Below are positions 38,917 through 47,277 of a stretch of DNA of 64,000 nt, one piece after another (position 1 is the first letter of the stretch; every line of letters begins with the position of its first letter). Under the pieces are notes generated by a model. The model searched no databases and was not told the origin of the DNA. It was given only the letters and a program-made list of their open reading frames with translations. A program made the position numbers and the translations under genes. The stretch comes from Caulobacter segnis (lineage in GTDB: Bacteria > Pseudomonadota > Alphaproteobacteria > Caulobacterales > Caulobacteraceae), in assembly GCF_029543125.1 (NCBI RefSeq), contig NZ_JARQWW010000001.1, positions 558,001 to 622,000 of the forward strand, read 5' to 3'.

Positions 38917-41900
38917 ATGGCCCAGGCCGCCAGCCCCTCACCCGCCGTCGGAGAAACGCTCGCCCCGGGGGCCCGAAGCCGCCACGCCAGGCGATCGGCA
39001 AGCCCCCAGCCGCCAGCCTCGGCCGTGGCGCTGACTCTTGCGCGCAGGCTTGCAGGCAGCAGGACGAGCCTGGTGCACCTGGCCTCCAGCGAGCGGCGCG
39101 CCGAAGAGATCGGCCGGGCCCTGGCGGGCTTCGCTCCCGAAGCGGAGGTTCTGGTCCTGCCGCCCTGGGACTGCCTGCCTTACGATCGCGCCTCGCCGTC
39201 GCGCGATATCATGGGGCGCCGCATGGCCGTGCTGCGGCGGCTGGGCGAGCCGAGGGGGCGTTGCGTGCTGATCACCTCGCCCGAAGCGATCGTCCAGAAG
39301 CTGCCGCCCGCGCCGGTCGCCCGCGAGGCTGTTTTCGACCTTGAGCGCGGCGCACCGCTTGACCGCGCCGATCTGGCCGCCTTCGCGTCGAGCGCCGGCT
39401 ATGTGGCCGATGACCGTATCGATGAGCCGGGCGAGATCGCGTTTTTGGGCGATGTTATCGACGTCTTCCCCGCCGACTCCGCCCGTCCGGTGCGCATTTT
39501 GCTCGAGGCGGGCCGCATCGCTCAAATGCGCATCTATGACCCCCTCAGCCAGCGCTCGCAGGGCGAGATCGATGTTCTGCGCCTGGGTGCGGCCAGTGAA
39601 CTGATCCTTAAGCCCGACGCATCCGCACCTGCGCCCGACCGCATGGCCGGCGACGAGCACGCCATGGCTGAGCATTACCAAGGCCTGGTGTCGCTCTTTG
39701 AGCTTTTGCCGAAGGCCCTCTTGTCGACCGACGCCAAGGCGCCGGCCAGGCTGGCCGAGGTGGAGGCCAATGTGCTGGACGCCTTCGAGGGCCGCCGGGC
39801 CCTGGGCGGCGAGGCGCATGCGCCCTGCGGTCCCGACGCTCTCTATGTCCTCGGCGCGGCCCTGAAGACCGCCCTGGCAGGCTGGCGGTCCGTACGCCTG
39901 GCCATGGGCGCCTTTGCGCCCATCCCCGGTCTCGCCCAGGCGACCAATCCCGGCCGGGCGTTCTGCGATCTGGTCGAACATCATCGCGCTGCCGGGCGGC
40001 GGGTGGTGCTGACCGGCCTGCGTCAGGAGCTTGGACCGCTGAGCCGCGCCCTGGCCCGCGGCCTCGACGTGAAGCCTCAGCCCCGCGACGACTGGGCCGC
40101 GGCGGTGCAAGGTCCGCCAGGCGCGGTCGTCGCCGTTCAACTCGATCTCGACACGGGCTTTGTCGAGGAACGCGCTGATCTTGCGGTCATCGCCGCCAGC
40201 GACGTTCTGGGCGGCCGCACCGCCGCTCGATCGACCGGCGCCATTCAGGACCTGCTGACCGAGCCGGACCTGCGGCCGGGCGATGTGGTCCTGCATGAGG
40301 ATCATGGGGTCGGCGTGCTTCGAGACCTCGTCCGGATCGAGATCGACGGCGTGGGCCACGACACCCTTCAGATCGAGTATCACGGCGGCGACATTCTTCA
40401 GGCGCGGGTCGAGGAGATCGGCCGCATCTGGCGGTATGGGGCTGACGAAAGCGCGGTGACCCTCGATCGTCTCAAGGGCGAGGGGTGGGCCAAGCGGCGC
40501 GCGGAGGTCCATCGTCACCTCGAAACCGCGGCCGATCAGCTCGTGGCCCTTGCAAAGGCGCGCGCCGATCGGCGCTGCCCGCCCATCGCGGCGCCCAAGG
40601 CGGCCTACGCCAAATTCGCGGCGCGCTTCGCCTATCCCGAGACGCCGGATCAGTCGGCCGCCATCGAGGCGGTATTGAGCGATCTGGCCAGCGGCCGGCC
40701 CATGGACCGGCTGGTCTGCGGCGATGTGGGGTTTGGCAAGACCGAGGTTGCGCTGCGCGCGGCGGCGGCCGTCGCCCTGAGCGGCCGCCAGGTCGCCATC
40801 GCCGCGCCCACCACGGTTCTGGCGCGCCAGCACATGGAGACCTTCAAGCGCCGGTTCGCCGGAACGGGCATCGTGGTGGCGCATCTGTCGCGGCTGACGG
40901 GATCCGCCGAGGCCAGGATGGTGCGGCAAGGTCTGGCGAGCGGCGAGATCGGGGTGGTGATCGGCACGCAGGCCCTGGCGGGCAAGGATGTCGGCTTCGA
41001 CAATCTTGGCCTGATGATCATCGACGAGGAGCAGAAGTTCGGCGCCCAGATGAAGGCCAGGCTGCGGGATATGGCCAGCGACGGGCACATCCTCACGCTC
41101 ACGGCCACGCCGATCCCGCGCACCTTGCAGGCGGCGATGATCGGCCTGCAGGATGTCAGCATGATCGCCAGCCCGCCGGCGCGCCGGCGTCCGATCCGCA
41201 CCTTCCTGGCGCCGTTCGACGCGGCCAGCCTGCGCATGGCGCTCATGCGCGAGAAGCGCCGCGGCGGCCAAAGTTTCGTGGTCGTCCCGCGCATCGAGGA
41301 CATCGCGCCGCTGGCCCGGCGCCTGGAGAGCCTGGTTCCGGAGCTCGCCGTGCGCATAGCCCATGGCGACCTTCCCGCCGAGGAAGCCGACGCGGTGATG
41401 GTCGGCTTCGCCGACGGCCAGGGCGATGTGCTGCTGGCCACCAACATCATCGAAAGCGGCCTGGACGTCCCGCGCGCCAACACCATGATCGTCTGGCGGC
41501 CCGACCGCTTCGGGCTGGCGCAGCTCCACCAGCTTCGCGGCCGGGTCGGCCGCGGCCGCGTCCAGGGGGTGGCCTATCTTTTGTCGGACCCGGACGAGGC
41601 GTTGTCTGACGCCACGCGGGCGCGGCTGGCGACGCTGGAGGCCTTCGACCGCCTCGGTTCGGGCCTGGCGATCAGCGCAAGGGACCTGGACCTGCGGGGC
41701 GGCGGCGATCTCATGGGCGAGGATCAGGCCGGCCATCTGCGGATGGTCGGTGCAGGTCTTTACCAGCGCCTTATGGCTCAGGCCCTGCGGGTCGCACGCG
41801 GCGAGGCCGAGGGCGACGAGTGGACGCCCGACATCGACCTGGGCGCGAGCGGCTCTTTGCCACCGGACTATGTTCCGGATGCGGTGACGCGGATCAATCT

Positions 41901-42369
41901 CTACGCCAGACTGGCCCGCCTGGAGCAGGTCGGCGAGATCGACGCTCTTGAGGATGAGCTGGAGGACAGGTTCGGCCCGCTCCCCGCGCCCGTAAGCGCC
42001 TTGCTGGATGACGCGAGGCTTCAACGGCTGGCCAGGATGGCGGGTGTGCGCCAGGTGCGGGCTGGTCCCCGGGGCGTATCGCTGGTCATGAGCCAGTCGA
42101 CCCCAGGCCAGGCGAAGGCTCGCCTGCGGCGCTGGCGCGAAACGCTGAGCATCGTCGAGGACAAGCTGATCGTGAGCCAGCCCGGTACAGAAGAAGCTGA
42201 ACGCCGGGCCCTGGTGCAGGACCTGCTCATCGCCCTGGGCGCGCCGGCGCCCAGGCAGGGCAGGTCGCGGGGCCGCGCGCGAGCATCCACTGGCGGCGGC
42301 GGCCAGACCAAGGACTTCGACACGCCTTCAGCGCCGCGTTCGACGACCGGGACGGCCCGGAGCGTTTGA
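38917..42369 (+). CDS. Mfd-like DEAD/DEAH helicase (transcription-repair coupling factor paralogue)
   Basis: The 1,150-residue protein has the Mfd layout: an N-terminal UvrB-like region (LPPWDCLPYDRASPS), a CarD-like RNA-polymerase-interaction domain (LRPGDVVLHEDHGVGVLRD), SF2 translocase with Walker A GDVGFGKTE (about residue 603), DEEQ box IIDEEQKFG (about 702), TATPIPRTL, NIIESGLDVPRANT and HQLRGRVGRG, and a C-terminal TRCF domain (INLYARLARL). Mfd removes stalled RNA polymerase and recruits UvrA. The N-terminal part departs from canonical alphaproteobacterial Mfd (DIMGRRMAVL where others differ) and the end is a basic, glycine-rich tail, so I read it as the second Mfd-like protein of these bacteria; it may instead be the only Mfd. 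Confidence 0.85.
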   Translation: MAQAASPSPAVGETLAPGARSRHARRSASPQPPASAVALTLARRLAGSRTSLVHLASSERRAEEIGRALAGFAPEAEVLVLPPWDCLPYDRASPSRDIMGRRMAVLRRLGEPRGRCVLITSPEAIVQKLPPAPVAREAVFDLERGAPLDRADLAAFASSAGYVADDRIDEPGEIAFLGDVIDVFPADSARPVRILLEAGRIAQMRIYDPLSQRSQGEIDVLRLGAASELILKPDASAPAPDRMAGDEHAMAEHYQGLVSLFELLPKALLSTDAKAPARLAEVEANVLDAFEGRRALGGEAHAPCGPDALYVLGAALKTALAGWRSVRLAMGAFAPIPGLAQATNPGRAFCDLVEHHRAAGRRVVLTGLRQELGPLSRALARGLDVKPQPRDDWAAAVQGPPGAVVAVQLDLDTGFVEERADLAVIAASDVLGGRTAARSTGAIQDLLTEPDLRPGDVVLHEDHGVGVLRDLVRIEIDGVGHDTLQIEYHGGDILQARVEEIGRIWRYGADESAVTLDRLKGEGWAKRRAEVHRHLETAADQLVALAKARADRRCPPIAAPKAAYAKFAARFAYPETPDQSAAIEAVLSDLASGRPMDRLVCGDVGFGKTEVALRAAAAVALSGRQVAIAAPTTVLARQHMETFKRRFAGTGIVVAHLSRLTGSAEARMVRQGLASGEIGVVIGTQALAGKDVGFDNLGLMIIDEEQKFGAQMKARLRDMASDGHILTLTATPIPRTLQAAMIGLQDVSMIASPPARRRPIRTFLAPFDAASLRMALMREKRRGGQSFVVVPRIEDIAPLARRLESLVPELAVRIAHGDLPAEEADAVMVGFADGQGDVLLATNIIESGLDVPRANTMIVWRPDRFGLAQLHQLRGRVGRGRVQGVAYLLSDPDEALSDATRARLATLEAFDRLGSGLAISARDLDLRGGGDLMGEDQAGHLRMVGAGLYQRLMAQALRVARGEAEGDEWTPDIDLGASGSLPPDYVPDAVTRINLYARLARLEQVGEIDALEDELEDRFGPLPAPVSALLDDARLQRLARMAGVRQVRAGPRGVSLVMSQSTPGQAKARLRRWRETLSIVEDKLIVSQPGTEEAERRALVQDLLIALGAPAPRQGRSRGRARASTGGGGQTKDFDTPSAPRSTTGTARSV

Positions 42370-42581
42370 CGGGTCCGCGGCAAGCATCAGCCCGCGAGCG
42401 CGGCTGGCGACCGTTAAGCTCCAGGAGGCGTTATGCGGGCTGCCGGCCTTTGCGCTTAACTCAGGCCGGCCGGGGCCTGCATGTCCCGGGCGGTGGGGGA
42501 CCTGAGCGTTCCAACGGCTGTCCGACGCATTTCAGTTGTGTTGGGCGCCTGCCGCGGAGCAGGCTGACCGCCATCATGGTT

Positions 42582-43532
42582 TCAGGTGGGGCACCGAGAT
42601 CCGAAGCCTGGCGCGCGCAGGGCGACGATGGTCGACTGGCGCTGCGACTTTTCGATGAGCCCGCCAGCTTCGAGAATGCAGCCGACGACGGTGTTGGAGT
42701 TGCGGGTCAGCAGGCCGTAGGTCACCGCCTCGTCGGCCAGGCGCTGGCGCGCCCTGTCGAGGCGCGCGTAGGCCCGGGCGATGTGCTCCGGATCGTCAGT
42801 GACCAGACGAAGCTCGTGCAGGGCCTGGCCTGAGCTTGGAAAGTCATAGGCCCGGGGGTCGTAGAGCGCGATGACGGCGGCCAGGTGGTCACGGTCGACC
42901 AGGGCGCCGAGCTTTCCGTTCTGGCTTGCCGAGAAGGTGAAGGCCGGTCCCCGCGGCGGCACGATCAGGATGTAGGCGTGCCGGGGAAAGAGCAGATAGT
43001 GGGCCGCATACTTGGTGACGGCGACGAGCGGCGCGGTATCAGGCCCCAGCGCATGGGCGCCCACATAGACGCCGGCCGGCAAGGTTCGCGCATCGATGCG
43101 CCCGAAGCGGCGAAGGATGTGATCGGCCATGACGTGGTCGAGCAGGAAGACGCCGTCGGCCGCCGCGGCCGCGTGGTGGGCGAGGATGGCCGCGCTCGAG
43201 GGCCGTGGGCCCAGGCGCTGACCATGGACCGCCGCGAACGCGCGATCGTCGACGCGCCGCCCTTCAGCAGGGCTGTATCGCAGCACCGCCAGCTCCTGGC
43301 GGGTGCGGGCGACAGGATCATCCCCCCGAAACGTCAGCAGGGACAAGGCGAGATTGACGGCGGCGAAAACGGCGATCACAGCAGCGGCCGCCATAAGGCA
43401 GCGTCCGGTCATCCTGACCCACCAGGCGCCGCGATGCCGTGCCTGCGGCGACGCAACGGCCTTCGAGCTTCTGGCGATACCGGGACGCAACCGTCTCATG
43501 CCGTGCCGGAAGCCTTTGTCAGGACGTAGCAT
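42582..43532 (-). CDS. Hypothetical membrane-anchored protein with NSN motif
   Basis: A 316-residue protein I do not recognise. A basic N-terminus leads to one membrane helix (about 46-68, LMAAAAVIAVFAAVNLALSLL), then a soluble, presumably periplasmic part. Near residue 280 the segment TRNSNTVVGCILEAGGL resembles the asparagine-rich NSN motif seen in some papain-like or LRAT-like hydrolases, but no full catalytic site can be assigned. The ATG at 43532 lies within the histidine kinase gene (14-base overlap), suggesting translational coupling; Met residues at codons 12 and 41 are alternative starts. Confidence 0.6.
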   Translation of the reverse strand: MLRPDKGFRHGMRRLRPGIARSSKAVASPQARHRGAWWVRMTGRCLMAAAAVIAVFAAVNLALSLLTFRGDDPVARTRQELAVLRYSPAEGRRVDDRAFAAVHGQRLGPRPSSAAILAHHAAAAADGVFLLDHVMADHILRRFGRIDARTLPAGVYVGAHALGPDTAPLVAVTKYAAHYLLFPRHAYILIVPPRGPAFTFSASQNGKLGALVDRDHLAAVIALYDPRAYDFPSSGQALHELRLVTDDPEHIARAYARLDRARQRLADEAVTYGLLTRNSNTVVGCILEAGGLIEKSQRQSTIVALRAPGFGSRCPT

Positions 43533-44508
43533 CCTGAGTTCGCGGCCAAGTCAGGACGGCCACGGCGCCCGGATCGGACGGGGCGATGTCATAACGCCCG
43601 CCAAGTTGCTGGGCGAGGCCCGACAGGATCCGCAGGCCGAGGCTCTGGGCCGCCGCGGGATCGAAGCCCGGCGCAAGGCCGACGCCATCGTCCTCCACGG
43701 TCAGACGCCGGCTTTGCGCACTGTCCTGAAGGCGCACCTGCACGCGCCCGCCGCGATCGGGGAAGGCGTGCTCCAGAGCGTTGTTGACGCTCTCCAGCAT
43801 GATGAGGACCACAGGCGTGGCCTCCTCGGCGCCGAGCACCGCGTCGCTGGCTTCGATCTCCACGGTCACGTCCGATCGCCCCGCCAGGGCCAGGGCATCG
43901 TCGATGACCTCGCGGGCCACGACGTCGAAGGGGACTGCGCGCCCGTCGCTGTCGAGCAGATTTCGTTGCAGGCGCGCGATCATGGCGGTCCGCGCCGCGG
44001 CATTGTCGAGCACGCGCCTGGCGCCGGCATCGGACGTGGTCCGCGCTTCAAGTTTCAGAAGGGCGCTGACGACCTGGATGTTGTTGGACACGCGATGCTG
44101 GACCTCGCGCAGCAGAAGATCGCGGCTTTTGGCCAGGGCGGCGTTGCGCTCCACCTGGACGGCCAGTTGTCGGCTCGCCTCGTCCATGCCGACGATGAAG
44201 AAGATGTCGACCGCGACCACGAAGACATAGAAGGCCAGGGCGATGAGAGTGGCCTCGCTCAGGTCCGGTCCCGGCGGCCCGATCCACAACCACCAGCCGG
44301 TCAGGCCCGACAGCGTCGCGGTCACGATCGCCGGCCGCAGCCCGGCGAAGTAGGCCGCAAGCACAACGGCGGGAAAGAACGTCAGAAACGGAAAGCCGGG
44401 CGCGAACCAGTGGGCCAGGGCGTGGCGAACGGCGAACGCGGCCCCCCAGGCTGCGACCGCAAAGCCGTAGGCCCGCCACGGCGAGGTTCTGAAGACGTCT
44501 CTGTGCAA
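43519..44508 (-). CDS. Sensor histidine kinase, HWE/HisKA_2 type with DUF4118 membrane domain
   Basis: A 329-residue inner-membrane kinase. Four hydrophobic segments with FLTFFPAVVLAAYFAGLRPA form a DUF4118-like (KdpD-type) membrane domain (about 15-115). The phosphoacceptor region LLREVQHRVSNNIQVVSALL is the HisKA_2 form found in HWE kinases, followed by MLESVNNALEHAF (N box) and VEDDGVGLAP, LGLRILSGLAQQLGG. HWE kinases often feed general stress (PhyR/EcfG) or single-receiver proteins; no such partner is next to it. It overlaps the unknown membrane protein gene by 14 bases. Confidence 0.85.
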   Translation of the reverse strand: MHRDVFRTSPWRAYGFAVAAWGAAFAVRHALAHWFAPGFPFLTFFPAVVLAAYFAGLRPAIVTATLSGLTGWWLWIGPPGPDLSEATLIALAFYVFVVAVDIFFIVGMDEASRQLAVQVERNAALAKSRDLLLREVQHRVSNNIQVVSALLKLEARTTSDAGARRVLDNAAARTAMIARLQRNLLDSDGRAVPFDVVAREVIDDALALAGRSDVTVEIEASDAVLGAEEATPVVLIMLESVNNALEHAFPDRGGRVQVRLQDSAQSRRLTVEDDGVGLAPGFDPAAAQSLGLRILSGLAQQLGGRYDIAPSDPGAVAVLTWPRTQDATS

Positions 44509-44766
44509 GCCTGATCTCCGCGAGCGGGCCCGCGCCTGCTGCAGCGGTTCTTCCAGACAGGGTCGACTGTGTCCAGCCTACGACGCGACTGTCGTCAGCG
44601 CTTTTGGCGCAGATCGCGGGGCCGCAATGGATCGCGGACAGCCTGGAGGCGGCGCGGTGCTCAGGCGACCGGCGATCCGCCAACGGCCGGCTCGCTCCTG
44701 GGCCGGGCGACCGCAAGTGCGTGCATGAGAAGCGCCGGCTCGCCTGTGTATTGTCGGCGACGGCCG

Positions 44767-44778
44767 CCGTAATTACGG
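44767..44778. promoter_or_regulatory. Perfect 12-base palindrome CCGTAATTACGG
   Basis: Its flanks GCCG and GGCGGC extend the dyad with one bulged G. It is about 260 bases upstream of the histidine kinase start, rather far for an operator, so its role is uncertain. Confidence 0.25.
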
Positions 44779-44838
44779 GCGGCGACGAAGAACCGGCAAC
44801 CCCCTCAACAGCAATGCCTGACTGCGCCCCCAAAATGA

Positions 44839-44863
44839 CTGGGGCGCTCCATGAGCGCCCCAG
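44839..44863 (-). terminator. Rho-independent-type terminator of the BY-kinase gene
   Basis: Perfect 11-base arms CTGGGGCGCTC (44839-44849) and 44853-44863 with a three-base loop, followed on the minus strand by TCATTTT. It begins eight bases after the stop codon. Confidence 0.75.
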
Positions 44864-44870
44864 GGTTGGT

Positions 44871-47120
44871 CTAGCTGGCGTAGTACTTCTTGTATTCGCC
44901 GTAGTAGTAGCCCGCGTCGCCGTAGCCGTAGCGGGCCTGCTCCTTCATGTCGATTTGGGTCAGGGCGACGCCCGCCAGGTGAGCGCCGGTGCCGCGCAGC
45001 AGATCAAGCGCGGACTCGATGGCTTTCTGCGGGGTCTTGCGCCAGCGAGCCAGGAAGACCACGGCGTCGGCCTTGGGGGCGAGGACCCGGGTGTCGGCCA
45101 CCGGCAGCAGAGGCGCGGTGTCCAGGATCACCATGTCGAAGCGGCGGCGAAGTTCGCCCAGCAGCTTGTCCATGGCTTCTGTGCCGAAGACGTCCTTGGG
45201 CGTGAAGTTGGTGGCCGCCAGCGGCAGGAAGGCGGCGCCGGTCTTGGGGTCGATCTTGAGGACCTGGTCCAGGGTCGCCTGGCCCGACAGCACTTCCAGC
45301 AGACCCACCGACGGCTCGACGCCGAGCACTCGGTTCACCGTGCGGCGGCGGAGGTCGCAGTCGACCACCACGGTGCGCTGGCCTTGCATGGCGATGGCGC
45401 GACCCAGCGAGATCGAGGTCGTGGTCTTGCCTTCGCCCGGCAGGGACGAGGTGATGGCCACCACCTGAACCTGTTGGCCGAGCTTGGCGTAACGGATCGA
45501 GGCGCGAAGGTTTCGGAAGGCTTCGGAGAAGCCCGAGAGCGGCTTTTCGACGACGAAATCGACCGGAGCTGACTTGGTGTCGGCAACGGAGGCCAGGGTC
45601 GGAACCCCGCCCAGATAGGCGACGCCGAGACGCTTCTCCACGTCGGTGGAGGTGGTCAGGCCGCTGTCGAGCATCTCAGCGACGATGAGGGCGGCGAAGC
45701 CCGCGCCGACGGCGAGGACGAAGCCGAGCGCCAGGTTCAGGGGGACCTTGGGAGCGCTTTGGCCGGTGGGGATCTTGGCCTTGGAGACGACGCGGGCGTC
45801 GGAGGCCTCGATGCCCTGCTGTGAGCTCGTCTCCTTGAAGCGGTTCAGATAGCTCTCATAGAGGGTGCGCACGGCTTCGGCGTCGCGCTCAAGTTCGCGC
45901 AGCCGCACAGCCGCCTTATTGTTGCTCGCCAGGGTCCCGCGCGCGGCCCCCAGGCTGCCGGCCATGGAGCCTGTGCGCTGACGCGCGATCTGGGCCTGGG
46001 TCTCGAGGTTGGTGATGATGCGGCGGGTCTCGGCCTGAATTTGGGCATCGACGTCTTCAAGCTCGCGTTGCGCCTTGAGCATCTCCGGGTGGCGGGCGCC
46101 GTAGCGGCCCGACAGGTCAGCGACCCGGCCGGAGATCGTGGCGCGCTGCTGACGCAGTTGCTGAATGACCTGGGAGTCCAGAGCTTCGCCGAGCTCCTGG
46201 CCCGAAGCGCCGGCCGCCAGTTGACGGCGAGCCGCCGAAAGCCGCGCTTCCTGCTCGGCCTGAGCGGCGCGGGAGGTGGCGACCTGCTGGTTGTAGGCGG
46301 AGATTTCCTGCTCGGTGAGGGTCGCGCCGGACGAGCTCAGCAGGTTATTGGCGATCTTGTACTGGGCGACGGCGTTCTCGGCGGTCTGCACCTGACCACG
46401 GAGCTCATTAAGCTTGGTGTTCAGCCACGTATTGGCCTGCTTGGTGGCGTCGAACTTCGCCTCCAGCTGCTCGAGCAGATAGAGATCGGCGAAAGCGTTG
46501 GCGATCTTGGCGGACTTGGCCGGATCGACCGAGGTGTAGCTGACATTGATCACATAGGTCAGGCCGCTGCGGCGGACGCCAAGACCACCAAGCACGCGAT
46601 CGACGATGGCTTCGCGTTGGCGCTGGGCTTCGACGGGGTCGAGCTTGGTGTTGTCCGGTTTGGCCGCGCCGACGAGGGAAGCGATGCCGCCCACCACCAT
46701 CTTGATGCCCGAAGGCTTGGCGACGAGTGGATTGAATTCGGGGTCCTGATCGAGCTTCAGACGCGTGACGACGCGCTCGGCCAACTGGCGCGACTTGAGG
46801 ATTTCCACCTCGGTGTCCACGACCGCGGTGTCGGCGGGAAGCCCGGACATTACAGCGGCGACGTCAGTGACCTGCTCCTGACGGGTGTCCAGCATTACAT
46901 TGGCCGTAGCCGTGTACTTCGGCGTCGACAGCAGGGTGAAGATCACCGCAGCGACGAACACCGCGAGCGCGACCGCCCCGAACAGGCGAAGCCGACGGCG
47001 GAAGATGCTGATCAGGTGCGTCAGATCGAGACTCGGCGCGAAGGCGAAGCCGCCAACATCACCGCCGTCTTGGCGAGCATCAGCGGCCGGACCAGCAGGA
47101 TTGGGGGACATCGAGTTCAT
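44871..47120 (-). CDS. Polysaccharide co-polymerase / tyrosine autokinase (Wzc-like BY-kinase)
   Basis: A 749-residue inner-membrane protein that controls chain length and export in Wzy-type polysaccharide synthesis. The N-terminal Wzz domain is flanked by membrane helices (about 45-70 and 435-455) with a long coiled-coil periplasmic part between them. The cytoplasmic BY-kinase has Walker A SSLPGEGKTTTS, Walker A' VVVDCDLRRRT and Walker B MVILDTAPLL. The C-terminal tyrosine cluster (GYGDAGYYYGEYKKYYAS) is the autophosphorylation tail. The start at 47120 (MNSMSP) is chosen over an upstream in-frame codon because GAAGG precedes it. It works with the OPX protein at 52362. Confidence 0.92.
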   Translation of the reverse strand: MNSMSPNPAGPAADARQDGGDVGGFAFAPSLDLTHLISIFRRRLRLFGAVALAVFVAAVIFTLLSTPKYTATANVMLDTRQEQVTDVAAVMSGLPADTAVVDTEVEILKSRQLAERVVTRLKLDQDPEFNPLVAKPSGIKMVVGGIASLVGAAKPDNTKLDPVEAQRQREAIVDRVLGGLGVRRSGLTYVINVSYTSVDPAKSAKIANAFADLYLLEQLEAKFDATKQANTWLNTKLNELRGQVQTAENAVAQYKIANNLLSSSGATLTEQEISAYNQQVATSRAAQAEQEARLSAARRQLAAGASGQELGEALDSQVIQQLRQQRATISGRVADLSGRYGARHPEMLKAQRELEDVDAQIQAETRRIITNLETQAQIARQRTGSMAGSLGAARGTLASNNKAAVRLRELERDAEAVRTLYESYLNRFKETSSQQGIEASDARVVSKAKIPTGQSAPKVPLNLALGFVLAVGAGFAALIVAEMLDSGLTTSTDVEKRLGVAYLGGVPTLASVADTKSAPVDFVVEKPLSGFSEAFRNLRASIRYAKLGQQVQVVAITSSLPGEGKTTTSISLGRAIAMQGQRTVVVDCDLRRRTVNRVLGVEPSVGLLEVLSGQATLDQVLKIDPKTGAAFLPLAATNFTPKDVFGTEAMDKLLGELRRRFDMVILDTAPLLPVADTRVLAPKADAVVFLARWRKTPQKAIESALDLLRGTGAHLAGVALTQIDMKEQARYGYGDAGYYYGEYKKYYAS

Positions 47121-47218
47121 CGGACGCGCAACCTTCAAACTGTGCCAGCCCAGGACGCCTGAGGGCTTTCGCACACGCAACACGCAAGTGGCATACCAGC
47201 GTGCCAGTGACCAGAAGA

Positions 47219-47251
47219 AAGGCGCCGGAGGTGGTTAACCCCCGACGCCTT
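47219..47251 (-). terminator. Hairpin terminator of the outer-membrane barrel gene
   Basis: AAGGCG...CGCCTT arms with one or two mismatches around a TTAAC loop, followed on the minus strand by TTTCTT. It lies just after the barrel gene stop and before the BY-kinase start, so the two genes may be only partly co-transcribed. Confidence 0.6.
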
Positions 47252-47277
47252 GTTCATTCCATCGAGAGAACCACAGC

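Larger units (their letters stand above)
44509..44870. other. 362-base region between histidine kinase and BY-kinase genes
   Basis: No supported gene. It holds the perfect palindrome CCGTAATTACGG (44767-44778) inside a larger imperfect dyad, and the BY-kinase terminator hairpin at 44839-44863. Confidence 0.55.

Noticed and set aside
38938..42024. A 1,028-codon open frame opposite the Mfd-like gene
   Set aside because: Antisense shadow; all helicase motifs are on the plus strand.
47121..47217. TGGCAC elements upstream of the BY-kinase as a sigma-54 promoter
   Set aside because: The -24 part is present, but the -12 TTGC is not at the required spacing.
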